Origin: Cercis canadensis
Lineage: Eukaryota > Streptophyta > Magnoliopsida > Fabales > Fabaceae
NCBI GenBank assembly: GCA_003255065.1
Contig: QAOA01000409.1
Span: 42,315 to 106,314, forward strand
DNA: 64,000 bases
Direction of reading: 5' to 3'
Of this stretch, positions 37,096 to 50,335 are shown piece by piece. The notes below the pieces were generated by a model, which did no database searches, had not been told where the DNA came from, and was given only the letters and a program-made list of their open reading frames with translations. The position numbers were made by a program, and so were the translations under genes. Position 1 is the stretch's first letter, and the number at the start of each line of letters is the position of its first letter.

Positions 37096-40000
37096 TTATT
37101 TATAACATTCCATGACTCCAAGAATAGAAAGAGCGCGAGAAGCAACGTGAAAACTTGAGAATCCAGCGTCTTTGCACAATTTCTCAAATTCTTTCTCACT
37201 TCTTTCTTTTCCATTTGTTTGAAACATGCAGCAGTCAGCTAAGGAGATCAACCTAGAAGAATCAGTTGACGTTGGTTCTTCAGGCATGATAAAGTCCAAA
37301 ATAATCACCTTTCCATTTTGAGGAACTGCTTTGTAGCAGTTTTTCAATAGTTCAACACATTTTTCATCTGCCCAATTATGACATGTAGTCTACAAGAATG
37401 AAGCCAAACATGTCAAGTCCAGCTTATAATTAGCATATGCTTTGTATAATTTAGTTGCCGACTCAATGTGATTATTTTGTTTTAGATTTGTAAATTTATT
37501 CATAAATCACAATATATATAATGTCAAGATATAATGTCAAATAATTAAGTACTAACTAACCTTTTATCACAAAAAAAAAAAAACTGACCTTTATCATTAT
37601 AGCATCACCCTTTGGAACGCTCTCGTACATATCACCTCCAACATGCTCAATTCCTTCCCAAACAAAAAAACTAATTTTGTTATTTCTTTATTTTAAGACG
37701 ACGACGACAATAATAATAATAATTTAATAAGAGAAAATTATTTTCAAGTTATAAAACCAAGTGAAAAAGACATTAAAATGCTAAAGGAATTGAAATTCTA
37801 ATTAGGTGCTTATCACATAAAATGGAATGATAAAAATATCCTTGATACTATGTAATTATTCTGCTTACATATATATGTGGTCATCATGTATAAAATATTT
37901 GGTTATAGTGTTTAATATGTGGTTATTATGTTTTTAAAATATAAATAAAATAACTGCATATATAAATAGAATAATTACATAGTACCAAGAGGTATTTTGA
38001 TAATTTTACTCTTGTGATAGACACCTACTTAGAACTCTAATTCTTTTATCACTTTAGTTTTAAAACTTAAGAATAATTTTCCTTAATAATAATATCTTTG
38101 AGAAAAAAAAAATTATAATAAGAATATGCCATGCATTATGAAATCAGATAATACATTGAGAGCCAAACAAAGAGAAAGATAGAGAGATACCTGGATAGGG
38201 TGGGGCATGTTGTATGACTTGTGGCAAATCAAAGTTAATGCCCTTTATTGAAGGGTACTTAGAAATGATCATATTGAGAATATGTCCAACACCTCCTCCC
38301 ACGTCAACTAATGTTGATATTCCTTCAAATCCATTATATACTTCCAAATATTTCCTCATATGTATTGTAGAGATACCAACAGCTGCCTTCATAAAAGTTT
38401 GGTGCAGTTTTGGATCCTTGTCCATGTATTCCCAAACGGACATCCCATGAACTTTATCGAATAGGTCTATTCCACCATCAAGAATGGCCTCCTTCATGTT
38501 CAACCTACAATACTACAATATTGAAATTAATGGTAAAAAGGAGACAGATCTATTTAATTTTCTTTTGGAGCTAATCGAGACTAGGTTATGAGAGGTTAAT
38601 TGGGCTGGACTTTATATTTAAAATAACGTTGGTACTCTTTGGGACAAAATTAAAATCTTATTCAAATTTAAAAAAAAAATACTTCTAGCATAAAAATGAA
38701 ATCATAACTAATTTAAATATATGACAAGATAGGAGAGGAGATGAGAATATATAGTGAAAATAGTATATATAATATCAAATCTTCTAATTCTTATAACTAT
38801 CAGAGGTACCACTAAATTCACAGGTCATTTAGAGTATAATATGTTTTTGTTTAAATATAATATGTCTTTGTTCAATTAAATGAGTAAAATTAAGATTGAT
38901 AACTAATATAAGGTCGGAGTAAATCATGTATTACACATATACTAGATTACATTTTGGGGTTGGAATGGGTTTATCAACAAAACCCAATCTGTTCTTTTGG
39001 GTCTGAACAAAAAGTCCAAATTCTATCTATCAATTGTTTTTTTATTTCTAATGATTTATACATTAACTTAACAAGTGGTGCAAGCCTGGAAATATTTGTG
39101 CCGAGTCTAATGGCCCCTTCTAGATCTTGGTAGGTCTTCTCAATACCTGCCTACTACCCTACAATATGTTTTGAAGAGGGGATTTTTTTTTTTTGGTAGA
39201 AAAAAATGTAAGTGGTAATAAGTTGTTCGGGGACAAAGGTAGATTTGAATCGAAGATTTTTTTTGTCTCTTCAACTCGATACTACTAATTTAGCTTACAC
39301 CTATTGGCAAAACGGAAATTTTTTGAAGATTATATTATTATGGTGATTGACTGATTGTTATCTTATAATCACAAAAACTAGGGAGAGACATTGACTTAGT
39401 AGAGTTGTCTCTAGTCTTAAGGTTGTCCTCCAACCTTTATCTGAAGTTTGAATTTTCTCAGTTATAAAATAGTAGTTTTGACTAATTGATCAACTATCTC
39501 AAGTAAAAAAATAAAAATAAAAAACCAAAAGTTGGGAGTAGTGCTACTCTCATTCAGTTGGGTGAGTTTTAGTGAGATTTACTCAGTGATTTTGGTGTTG
39601 TTGCAAAAATTAATATATGATAAAACCTGTAATTTCTTATAAAATGCAAGAAGTAAAACAAACAAAAATGTCAATTTTTACTTACCAAACTCGTGCTTGC
39701 GCTGGATGACACATGAGATTTGTGAACGAAGCCACGTTCTGAGTTTCATTCCGCACAAAATATTTACCAACCAGTGAGAGCCCATATAGCCTCTCAATCT
39801 TGCCATCTTCTTTGGTGCGTGTAGAGCAATTGAGAACATAGAAGCTGGCAAGCGCACGTAGGATTCGATCTAGCTTGTTAATTAATTCTGGGTGCTGTTT
39901 GGGAAGGTGAGAAGCAATTTCAGAGGCTGAAATATAATCACCAGATGGGGTTGACTGGGAAATAATATCAAACAGGTTAAGCTCAATTGCAGCATTCAAA

Positions 40001-40113
40001 ATTCCGGGGAACACTTGAAAACCAGACAATAGCATGGCTTGGATGCAAGCCTGGTCATCTTCTTCCTTAGTGGGCGAGTTAGCCTGGTGGTGTTGCTTCT
40101 CTCTGGAACCCAT
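37096..40113 (-). CDS. COMT-type O-methyltransferase 1
   Basis: Four exons join in frame: 39686-40113, 38191-38504, 37589-37653 and 37096-37389. They give 366 residues, the usual length for plant COMT-like enzymes. The N-terminal dimerisation domain holds LNAAIELNLFDIIS and LDRILRALASF. The C-terminal Rossmann domain has the SAM motif LVDVGGGVGH, then INFDLPQVIQHAPPYPG and EHVGGDMYESVPKGDA. The presumed catalytic base is His273 in CHNWADE, and MPEEP follows in the next strand. These enzymes transfer methyl from SAM to a hydroxyl (or sometimes amine) on phenylpropanoids, flavonoids or alkaloids. The substrate cannot be read from sequence. It differs from true lignin COMT in the N terminus, so I call it COMT-like. 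It heads the same way as copy 2, about 5.8 kb away. Confidence 0.88.
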
Positions 40114-40229
40114 ATTTGCTTCTCTGCTTTAATGTCTCACTTACTACTCTAGTATGCCTTTTATAGGCAATATGCAATGAGCTAGCTATCCATTATATTT
40201 GGGCATTTTTTCCAAATTTCTTCAGTCAT

Positions 40230-40450
40230 CAAACACGACTTGTGCAGGCACCCACAATAAATTCAGATTCACCCGCATAATTTTGTTTCCACAACCAAGT
40301 TTGTGAGCTAATTTGTGGAAAGCAACAAATCGGTATCAGAGCCCGACGTTCAAAGATTTTATGATATTTTTGGTGTAGGGTATAGTTAACGTGTGCAGGC
40401 CGGCACCCATAATAAATTCAGACTCACCCGCATAATTGTGTTTCCGTAGG
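40230..40450. mobile_element. LTR retroelement remnant with primer-binding-site-like sequence
   Basis: The sequence cggtatcagagcccgacg near 40330 resembles the tRNA-Met primer-binding site that follows a 5' LTR. It lies between two similar segments of about 55 bp (about 40234-40290 and 40393-40448) that share attcaga-tcacccgcataatt. No coding part is left. Confidence 0.4.
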
Positions 40451-41854
40451 GCAATCGCCTTTCATGTGTAGAATGAGACATGCTATATATATGGTCTTTG
40501 AACGCAATTTACTCAATTGATAAGGATTCAGCACATAGTTTGTAATGTTTAAGTTTGATTTCCGCTACTAGCAATCAATTTTGGTAGGTGATCTATAAAT
40601 ATTGCTGTAGACTTTTGTTAAATTTTGTGGCATGTCCTAATCTTAGAGTGTGATGACTTTCTCTCACCCGAAACTTTTGCTCAAAAAAAATAAAAATACT
40701 CTTATAATATCACACCTATATATTAATGAAAAGATGTTTAAATGTGCAGAGTTGAATTCAGATTATATCAATGCAATTAAGTTTGTAATAGTGTGAGTGC
40801 AAATAGTTTGTAAGCACCTCTCCCCTCACTTCTTGGCTTCCATGAACCCATAAGCAGTTTGCTCTTTTCTATGAAACCTTCAATGTTTCATATACCCTTT
40901 TTTCTACCTTTCATTAATATATAGGTATGTATGCCATTTATACATTACTTTTGAAGTTAAATATTCATGTGTGAATCTTAATTTTATAATTTGTTTTTGA
41001 TGGATTCTTTTATATATCACTAATTGAAATATCATTAATTACATATTTCAATTTTATTTGTTAAACTACCTATTTGAATGCCTTAATTATTGAATATTAA
41101 TTAATGTTTTATATATACGAGTAATAATACATTTTGTTTTACATATACTAATTGAAATATCACGTCAATGTGATTTTTATACAATTTTAATTTAAACTGT
41201 ATCAGTTGACATAATTTAAATTTTATTGAATTCACATATAAGTTATATAGAATTAAAGTTCATATTATGCCAATTATACCAGTTTGACACAGTATAATTC
41301 AAATTTAAAAAACTCACATCTCAAGGGAGTAGCATAGAACCCACATATTCTTAGTGAAAAAACAGTAAGCAGGGTACAAGGAAGCATGCATGTTTGGTAA
41401 ATGAGTACAAATAATATGATTTCGTATTCATCCGCAAACAAGTCTATTTCGCAAAACAATATATAAAAAATAATTTCTTCCGCTTATATTAAGGTATTCT
41501 TTATGCCTAGTTATTTAATACCACAAATAAAATTAATAACTGATATTATTTAAACAATTTATTTTACTTAATAAATATATAGGACCTATGTAAAACCTAA
41601 AAAATACACTGGTCTAAGTCATTTTAGTAATTAGTTATGTATGTGATATTGGTGTCACTTATGATATTAAATAATTACTCATTATTCATATACTTCTTTT
41701 TATAAATCATAATTATGGGATTTAAGATCAGAACATCATGACATGATCAATAAAAAATATGATTGGGATGTACCAGAAAAAAAAAGAAAAGAATAATGAT
41801 TGGGTAGAAAGTCATCTTAAGAATCAATTTATGTGTTGATCACCAAGCATTGTA

Positions 41855-41930
41855 CCTAATGGTTATGGTGTTTCCTCTAATTGCTTAAAGCTTGGGTTTG
41901 AGTCATCATCCTAAGCCGTTTTGTTGGACT
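41855..41930 (+). mobile_element. tRNA-derived SINE-like fragment
   Basis: taatggttatggtg resembles a pol III A box, and gggtttgagtcatc, about 40 bases later, resembles a B box. There is no clear poly-A tail or target duplication, so this is weak. Confidence 0.3.
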
Positions 41931-41976
41931 AAATCTTGGTACAATTGTATAGTTATAGGAGCGGTTGTTTCTCTCT

Positions 41977-43070
41977 TATGCCTTGAATATACTCCTTTAA
42001 TAGGTCTATAGAGTGCTACTTTTTTTTTTTTTTACCCATTTTACTACAAAAAAATTGCTATCTTAACTCTATATATATATATATTCTTGTCTTTGAATTA
42101 TTTCTAAGTGTAAGCTTGTAAAGTGACAGGCTAAACTCCACAAGAACAACCATTAATTAATAATTTCATGAAAATCGTATTTGGTCAAGGAAAGTTGCTT
42201 GGATTTGTTGTCAAGGTGATGTGGAATATAATTGACATTGGATAAATAATTGGTTACTATCACTTTGTTTTATCCAATAATCATATTTAAAATTTGAAAA
42301 AAAATTCTTAGCCAAATAACTATGTTATTTTTTTTTGTTAGAGACAAAACATTTAAATTATAATATAAGAGTAGACATTTAAGCCACCAACAATATCAAA
42401 ATATTTTGTATGCCTTGAATATACTCCTTGAATAGGTCTATATAGTGTTACCACTGTAAAGTGACATGCTAAAGTCCACAACCATTAATTAATAATTTCA
42501 TGAAAATCATATTTGGTCAAGGAAAGTTGCTTGGATTTGTTGTCAAGATGATGTGGAATATAACTGACATTGGATAAATAATTGGTTACTATCACTTTGT
42601 TTTATCCAATAATCATATTTAAAATTTGAAAAACAATTCTTAGCCAAATAACTATGTTTTTGTTTTTTTTATTAGAGACAGAACATTTAGATTATAATAT
42701 AAGAGTAGACATTTAAGTCACCAACAATATTAAAATCTTATCTATGCCTTGAATGTACTCTCCTTGAATAGGTCTATAGAGTGTTACCCCTGTAAAGTGA
42801 CAGGCTAAAGTCCACAACCATTAATTAATAATTTCATGAAAATCATATTTGGTCGAGGAAAGTCGCTTGGATTTGTTGTCAAGATGATGTGGAATATAAC
42901 TGACATTGGATAAATAATTGGTTACTACCACTTTGTTTTATTCAATAATCATATTTAAATTTTGAAAAAAAATTCTTAGCCAAATAACTATGCTATTTCT
43001 TTTTTGTTAGAGATAGAACATTTACATTATAATATAAGAGTAGACATTTAAGCCGCCAACAATACTAATA
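41977..43070. repeat. Three tandem copies of a unit of about 330 bp
   Basis: Units start at about 41977, 42409 and 42743, each opening with tatgccttgaat. Each contains aataggtctata, gtgacaggctaaa, tcatatttggtc and ataagagtagacattta in the same order. Copy 1 is longer (about 430 bp) because of extra T-rich sequence. There is no open frame across the unit. Confidence 0.8.
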
Positions 43071-43199
43071 TAATAACACCACAACCACTGAGAATGGGCA
43101 CACCTTAGGATTTGATCTTGTGTCATAAGAACTTCTCCAACCTTAAATAAGTGGTACATGACCACTTGAACTATTACTTAGATTCATGCTTAAAAAATT

Positions 43200-44880
43200 A
43201 AATGCTTTATATTTTTATGAAGTATAAGTACCTAAACAATGAAATTTGTAAATTTTGGAAAAATATATTGGGAGAATTATTGATAAGGTCTCAAAAAAGA
43301 GAATAATTCTTAAGAGGATCTCTTGTAGTTCGTGTTATATAGATGTTTCAAAATTTACCGTTTGCTTAGAGTCACTCCTATGTTTCTTAGTGATCATTGA
43401 GTAAGTATGCAAAAACTATTGTCAAGAGACGCAAGAAAGTGGTAATTATGACCAAACCTGCAATGACAACCACTTTATTATTCATAATGACCTTAGTGTG
43501 GTCCTGAGTGATCATTATTAGGGTGTTTATTCACAATGACTATGCCTCGTCTAGTGGTTATCATTTACTTTTCAAAGGTTGTTGCATGTTTATTGACAAT
43601 TTCCACTAAAAAACATAAGATGGCAATTCTAAGGGCCCGTTTGGATAGGCTTATGACTTATTGGAGTTTCTTTATTGTTATAAGCACTTATAAGATAATT
43701 TTATAGTTGTTTGGATTAACTTATACTCTGAACTTATGACACCAAATAAGCTATTTTGAGCTTATTTTCATAAGCTACAAAATGAAGCTTATTAAAATAA
43801 GTGGCTGCGAAAACTGAAAACAGCTTAGGTGGCAGCTGTTGTTATTATAATTTTGGACAAAAATAACCTTGATTAAAATTAAGAATTCCTGCATATGCCC
43901 ATGGCAAATGAAAAGAACCAAAGATGTGTTTTCTCTCCTCTACCACGGCGGAGGAATATCTCGATGATTTGGGCAACAAAGAAGAAACATAGAGATGAAT
44001 GAAAGGGGGAGAATGAAAAATGACTCTGAAATCCTAATCCACCAAATCATAAAGCTCAGACCAACATATATTTGAAGCTCAGATGGAGTGGGGATCTGCT
44101 GCCACCATAGATTGAACCATCCACCTCCATCGTAATTGGCGGCTCAAGGATTAGATTAGCAAGTCAAGCCCCTTCATCGTGTCGTTGTCAAAGAGTCAAA
44201 GAAAACCCATTAGTAGAACTTTGTTAAACCCTCTAATTTTGTTCCTTGTTCCCTGAAAATTATGATTTATTGATTCTGTTTGCCCTTTTTATGCATAGTT
44301 GTTTCTTTTATTTTTTTGGATAATATAGCCCTCAATTAGAAACCAAAATTCCAATCCCTCACAACAAAAAATTAACTACTTGAATCAAAATATAATAATT
44401 ATAGCACTAATATAAAATATTTTATTATTATAACATTTTTTTTTTCAAATTATGACGAAGTGCTTATTTATCCAAACACAATCTTTAATAAGTGTTTATT
44501 AATGTATTTTTCAGTAATTTTCACAATTATAAGCATTTATATACTTGTCTATCCAAATATTTTAGAAAGAGTTTATAGATTTTAAAAGCGCTTCTTCAAA
44601 CATGTATCCAAATACTAAATAACTTAATTTAAAAAGAGTTTATAGTATAAAAAACTTTTCACATAAGACCTTTTTATATAAGCGTTTAAATAAGCTGTTT
44701 ACCCAAACAAAGCCTAAGTGATGGGCAATTTTGGAGGATACACATGACACGAACTACAAGAAACTCTCTTAGAAATTATTCTTTTTTTGAGACCATATCA
44801 ATAATTTTCTCAATTATATTTCCTTAATTTTCTCATTAATAGTTATTAAGTACATTTTATTATGTAAAATGCAATCCAGA
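43200..44880. mobile_element. DNA element with long terminal inverted repeats
   Basis: The left arm (about 43259-43340) is the reverse complement of the right arm (about 44749-44826), with few mismatches. The shared core includes aaggtctcaaaaaa and cttgtagttcgtgt. Weaker inverted similarity extends outward for tens of bases. Long arms of this kind fit a Mutator-like or foldback element. I could not define the outer ends or a target duplication. Confidence 0.6.
43633..44714. mobile_element. Tourist-like (PIF/Harbinger-type) insertion
   Basis: It starts gggcccgtttgg and ends ccaaacaaagcc, giving imperfect terminal inverted repeats of the Tourist type. A TAA on each side (43630-43632 and 44715-44717) fits the 3-bp target preference of PIF/Harbinger elements. 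It sits between the two long arms of the surrounding element, so it is younger than that element. No transposase frame is present. Confidence 0.55.
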
Positions 44881-45922
44881 TTTTGGACACCTGAATCCCT
44901 TGTTTTCAAACACCACCTATTTTTTTTATCATTATTTTTATGACTAATTATTTAGTATCACAAATGATGCGATACCATAGGCATAAAGATGATCTAGACT
45001 GTGCATCTATCATATTTTNTATCGTATTTTTACTAGTAATATTGATACTACTTATGGTATTGAATAACTAACTAGTCTATTTTTATTAGTTTAGTTGCCC
45101 CAGTCCCAAACAGCAAATGCACCCTTTGCCGTTTCCTTGGCCATTCCCTTGTTTCCATTTTAACATGGGTGAAACTACTTATAGGATCATGAGTAGGGCT
45201 ATGCCTCCAAGATGCATTTTTTTTAAGGTAAAGAACATCATAATTAATAGATGCCCACCAATAAATGATCATTACGAGTAGAATTTGAACCAAAAATCTT
45301 TGTGTTGATGTAGCTTGAACCTATGAATTGATCATCTTTATTGGCACCCCAAGATACTTCTAGTAATATGCATGTTACTTGAAGTAACGGTATCTAAAAC
45401 ACACTCCCCAACCTCAGTTTTTCATTCATTTGTCAACTAATTAGTATTTTACTTTTTTGATCAATGGCTAAATTTTACTAGTTGCCTTTTAAATAATAAT
45501 AAAAAATGAATTGATGGAATGTATGTGAATATGAGAAAGATACTGGAAATTAAGGTTTATTTGTTTTCTCTCACTATTAGAAGAGAGAAACAAAATGTCA
45601 CATGAAAACATTGAAGAAACAATTGAAAATAACCCTCTAAAATGGAAAGAGACAAGGAATTTATTATTGATCAAAGAACAGAAAAGGGGTGGAAGCAGAA
45701 TCACAACAACTCTACTAAAATTCGTTAATTTCTTCAAGAAAGTTTATTCAAAAGAAAAGAGAATATCTAACGATTAGGATGATCAATTTCGGAAAAGCAT
45801 CACATAAATTATTACAAGGGAAGCCCCAACTCTAATAAAATCCTTTCCATCTCTCTGAACACTGATGGGAAGCAAAATCTTCCCTAATTTATTTATTCTT
45901 ATCGTTTATAACTCTGAAGAAT
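44881..45922. other. Intergenic region, no gene seen
   Basis: This is AT-rich spacer with a lone N at 45019. The part next to 45922 probably holds the 3' UTR of methyltransferase 2. Small frames here (for example 45595-45777) have no recognisable product. Confidence 0.5.
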
Positions 45923-48776
45923 TTACTTATAAAATTCTATGACTCCATAAATGGAAAGAGCGCGAGAAACAACTCGATAGCTTGAGAAACCAGAGTCTTT
46001 GCACAACTTGGCAAATTCTTTCTCGGTTCTTTCCTTCCCACCGGCTTGAATGAACATGGTGTTGTCAGTAATGGAGACATACTTAGAAGCAACAGATGAC
46101 TCTGGTTCTTCAGGCATGATCATGTCCAAAATAATCACTTTTCCATTTTGAGGAAGTGATTTATAACAGTTCTTTAATAGTGCTACACATTTGTCATCTG
46201 GCCAATTATGGCATGTAGCCTGCAAGAATTAAGCCAAACATGTAGAGTTGAGCTTACCATACTTCGGTATTAAGTAAATTTATTCATAATATATCCAGTT
46301 ATAATGTCAAGTAATTATTATTTTTTTGTTATAAGGGAGTGCAACGCACTGGGATAAAAAAGAAAAGAACATTACATGAATGTCAAGTAATTAAGTACTA
46401 GCTAACCTTTATCATTATAGCATCACCCTTTGGAACGCTTTCATACATATCTCCTCCAACATGCTCAATACCTTCACGACACCAAAAAATTTGATACACA
46501 TCAGCAATAATCTTTGCTTGACTTTCTCTTTCTCGTTTCCAATTTTTTAGCTAGGTAGCAGCCTAGCACATCAATTTTTTATTTTTATTTGTATTGATAA
46601 TCACGTATGCAATGTACGAGAAAATTAAATAAGATTACTCAAACTTACATTCTATTATTTCAAAATGGATTTTTCAAATAATTTTAATATTTTTACACCG
46701 TCACCCAATCATCTGTTGCTATGTATAAAAAGAACTGTTGAAGCTATTTACCTTTGATAAAAAATCTTAATTTTTTTTTAAAATATAGCATGGTAACATA
46801 TGATTGAGTAATAGTGCAGAACAGCCTGTTGGATCAAATTTTAAACTCTTCAAAAATATTTATGCACCACAATTAACATGGGATTCTTACTTCTATTTCC
46901 CAGGAGCATTGGGTGCAGGTCCTAAGAATTTTAAAAGCATTTTGTCTCTTTCAAAAAGGAATATATCAATTACAAGTAACTTCTTCTAATGTGAAAGGTC
47001 AAGTGGGCTCCTCTAGAAATGGAAATAGACTAAGAAAAGAAAAAGGGATAACAACATGATGCAGTATAAAATGAGGCAATAAATTAATAGGGTAAAAGGC
47101 AGAGAAAAATACCTGGATGGGGTGGGGCATGTTGTATGACTTGAGGTAAATCAAAATTAATACACTTCTTTATGGTAGGGTGCTTGGAGAGAATCATTTG
47201 GAGACTTTGGCCAGTCCCTCCTCCAACATCAACTAATGTTGATACTCCTTCAAATCCATCATATGCTTCCAAATACTTCCTCATCTGTATTGACGCTATA
47301 CCAGCCATTGCACTGTTAAATGTTTGGTTCAGTTTTGTATCCTTCTCCATATATTTCCATATGGGTGTCCCATGAACTTTGCTGAATAGGTCTATTCCAC
47401 CATCAAGAATTGCTTCCTTGATGTTCAGCCTACAATAAAATTAATATCGTAACGTGCTATTAATATGTACATAATTTTGTTTAATCTTTAAAGAAAGGTA
47501 TGGGACACACAGATAAGTTGTGCCGTGTACGTATTTCACAAAATGAAAAGTAAACTAATATAGCGATGTATCAATAGAACTGCTTATAGAGATGGACTTG
47601 ATTTTCAAACTTAAAGTTTGTTTTCCCATCTTCTGGGATAGGCTTGGCTTAGTCAAAAAATGACTAGAGAAAATTTGTATGCAATTTCTGTAAACTGAGT
47701 TATTGAAAATGTGACACCACATTATTAAATACATATTTACGTACTTGAGGGACGGATCTTGTTCAAGGGTGTGGGCCACTCACCAATTTTTTTCCAATGA
47801 GGGTATAAAAAAATTATCTCTTGCCCCCATAATTTTTTTTTTAATTTCCCTCACAATAGTTATTAGTGACTAGAAAAAAAAACAGCCTATTATCTTTTCA
47901 ATTTAATTATGAAAATACTAAAAAATATATATGTAAATAACCATAATTTTTTTTGAAGGATACAATTACAATAATTTTAAATGTAATAATGATTAATAAA
48001 TATCTTAAAAGAAAATTATCATAACAACAACATTTTTCTTAAAGCATTGAATACAAGTGAAAATGTGCATGATTGGATTCATAATGAAATATCATATCAA
48101 TATTTAAATAATTAAGTTAATATTCAAAGATTTTAATTATATATAAAAATATAAAATTAAAGTTTATTTTTTCTCACTGACAAAAGTTTGTGGATCCGCC
48201 ACTAATTTGAATAATCAACATATTCTAAAACTTGAACTTATCCCATGAACTCCACTCAAATAAAAGAATAATTATCCCACGAACCAATCCATTATTATAA
48301 TATAATTTTATAGCAAAAAGAAATCAATTTAATATATTTACTTACCAAACCTGTACTGGAGCTGGATGACAGGTGAGGTTTGAGAATGGAGCCAGATTCT
48401 CAACTTGGTTCTGCACAAAATATTTTCCAGCCAGTGAGAGCCTATAAAGCCTCTCAACTTCGCCATCTTGGTTGGTGCGTGTGGAGGAATCAAGAACAGA
48501 GAAAGAAGCAAGCACCCTTAGCATTCTGTCTAGCCTGTTAACTAATTGAGGGTGTTGTGTGGGAAGGTGAGAAGCAATTTCAGAGGGTGAGATATAAGAA
48601 CCAGATGGGGTTGACTGGGAAATAATATCAAAGAGGTTGAGCTCAATTGCAGCATTCATGATTGCAGGGAACACTTGGAAACTAGACAAGAGCATGGCAT
48701 AGATGCAAGCCTCGTCATCTTCTTCTTTGGTGGGTGTGTTCACCTGGTGGTGCTTGTTTTTCTGTGTGGAACTCAT
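45923..48776 (-). CDS. COMT-type O-methyltransferase 2
   Basis: Four exons join in frame: 48346-48776, 47113-47429, 46407-46471 and 45923-46219. They give 369 residues. The exon layout matches copy 1, including a third exon of exactly 65 bp. The motifs are LNAAIELNLFDIIS-like (MNAAIELNLFDIIS), LDRMLRVLASF, the SAM motif LVDVGGGTGQ, INFDLPQVIQHAPPHPG, EHVGGDMYESVPKGDA and the catalytic His275 in CHNWPDD. Compared with copy 1 it has one extra residue in the IKKCINFDL region. Both N termini share a Lys/His-rich start and PTKEEDD, so copies 1 and 2 are the closest pair in the cluster. The substrate is not predictable. Intron 3 carries a small retroposed insertion that copy 1 lacks. Confidence 0.88.
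46318..46379 (-). mobile_element. Short retroposed insertion with 14-bp target duplication
   Basis: The 62-bp insert is flanked on both sides by the same 14 bases, atgtcaagtaatta (46304-46317 and 46380-46393). On the minus strand it ends in an A-rich tail (aacaaaaaaataa). The corresponding intron of methyltransferase 1 has a single related site. A long target duplication with an A-rich tail fits a 5'-truncated SINE or LINE-mobilised RNA. Confidence 0.65.
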
Positions 48777-50104
48777 TTTTTCTTCTCTATTCTCTGCCTT
48801 AGTTTCTTATTAGAGAAGAGCAAGTATGAGTTTTTGGTGTAGAAATGCAGATGCACAAGACTAGCTTTATACATACTATATTTATTTGGGCACTTCTCAA
48901 ATAAAATATTGCTTTGGTGTTTCAAGTCATGCAGTGTATTGAATTATAGGCGGCTTTCCTTGACTATATTATTGTCATAAAACAACAACTATTTTTTTTT
49001 TTATGTGTACCAGTTGTGTAGTTAGTCAAATGTCAGCTGAAGATTTGCGTTTAATATGTAGTAGGTGCTGATTAACAGAGGAATTCCATTTCACAAGCAT
49101 CTTTAGTTCAGTGATCGATGAAACCTAACACTTTCGCCCCCCTAAAATATCCAAATAAAATAAAATAAAATAATTAAGCAGCAAAAAAATAAAAGATAGT
49201 TGTCCTTATTATCCGCAGTATACAGTTTTAAATTGTGGGGTAGGAAGAAAACCAAACTTATTAATTTGAATAAAATTCCCTCATCCAATGGCAGCTACCA
49301 AGTTAGACAGCCATGTGACATAGTCAAGAGTATTATTCAAAGGGATGTGAAGGAAATGAGACTAAAAAAAGTTCTTAAATATAGACTATAATAATGCTGA
49401 AATTATGGACAATTAAATAGAGTATAGTTTATTAGAATATATCATATAATAAAATTTTAAAAATTGTCATGACATATTATGTCATGAGGAGCCAGCTTGA
49501 CCGACACCACGATATATTTTGTTTTTAGAAAAAAACCACCTTCTTTTTCTTCTTCTCTTTCCCTCCCTCTTTTTTGTTTGCAAGGAAATAGAAAAGAGAC
49601 GTTTAGAATATGTAGAACATTAGAAAATGATATATTTATATTCTATATATAAATTTAATTGATTGTTGTCAAGCCCTAAACTGCAATTAAAATTTACATG
49701 TATATAATTGAAATTTATATAGAATTTGGAGAGGATGTTAATTAGAGGTAGGATACATTAAGGTGTGTAAGGGAAGGGGATGGGACAGATACAATCTATG
49801 GAGGTGTTTAGTATATGAAAGTGCATTCGTAAGTGATCTGACTTTTTCCCCCCTTCTCGCCCTAATTTTTCTTTCTCTTAGAAAAGTCTGTTAGGTTGCA
49901 ACTCAATTCAAGATATCCAGATTAATATAATGTTCTTATAGTTGGAAAAAGACAATTTTGTTTACTTCGGGTTATAATGATTAGTAATTTCAACAATTAA
50001 CGTAAGTGAATTTGTCAACTATTATTGGAGCTTGACTTGGTCACTTAATTGGTAGTGATGTTAGCTAAAATTAGATATCAAAGCAAGAAAAAGTCTATTT
50101 TCTA
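48777..50104. other. Upstream region of methyltransferase 2 and spacer
   Basis: The first few hundred bases should contain the promoter of the minus-strand methyltransferase. The remainder is AT-rich with no supported gene. Confidence 0.5.
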
Positions 50105-50335
50105 ACAGAATAAAATACTGTTAAAATTTTTAAAAATTCAAACGGTAATTTCAATGGAATTTTATTACCGTTGAAATTTTCAGTAAAAATTATTGTTAGA
50201 ATTCACAAAAAATAGGAGAGAAATTTTTTTAAAAAATTCCAACAATATATTTGTTGGAATATACCGTTGAAATTTTCTTTTAATTAAAACTCACCATTTA
50301 AAGGATTTTTCAACGCCTCCAAAATATATTCTCCA
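50105..50335. repeat. CACTA-like subterminal repeat cluster (left)
   Basis: Many short variants of accgttgaaatttt and ttccaacaa occur in both orientations. The same family of repeats is at 55264-55563, where it ends in a CACTA-type terminus. I could not find a CACTA terminus on this side. Confidence 0.45.

Noticed and set aside
41977-43070. CRISPR-like or satellite array
   Set aside because: Only three diverged units of about 330 bp are present and the DNA is plant nuclear. It is an ordinary local tandem duplication.
46804-46989. 61-codon plus-strand frame
   Set aside because: It sits within the second intron of methyltransferase 2 and has no similarity to a known family.
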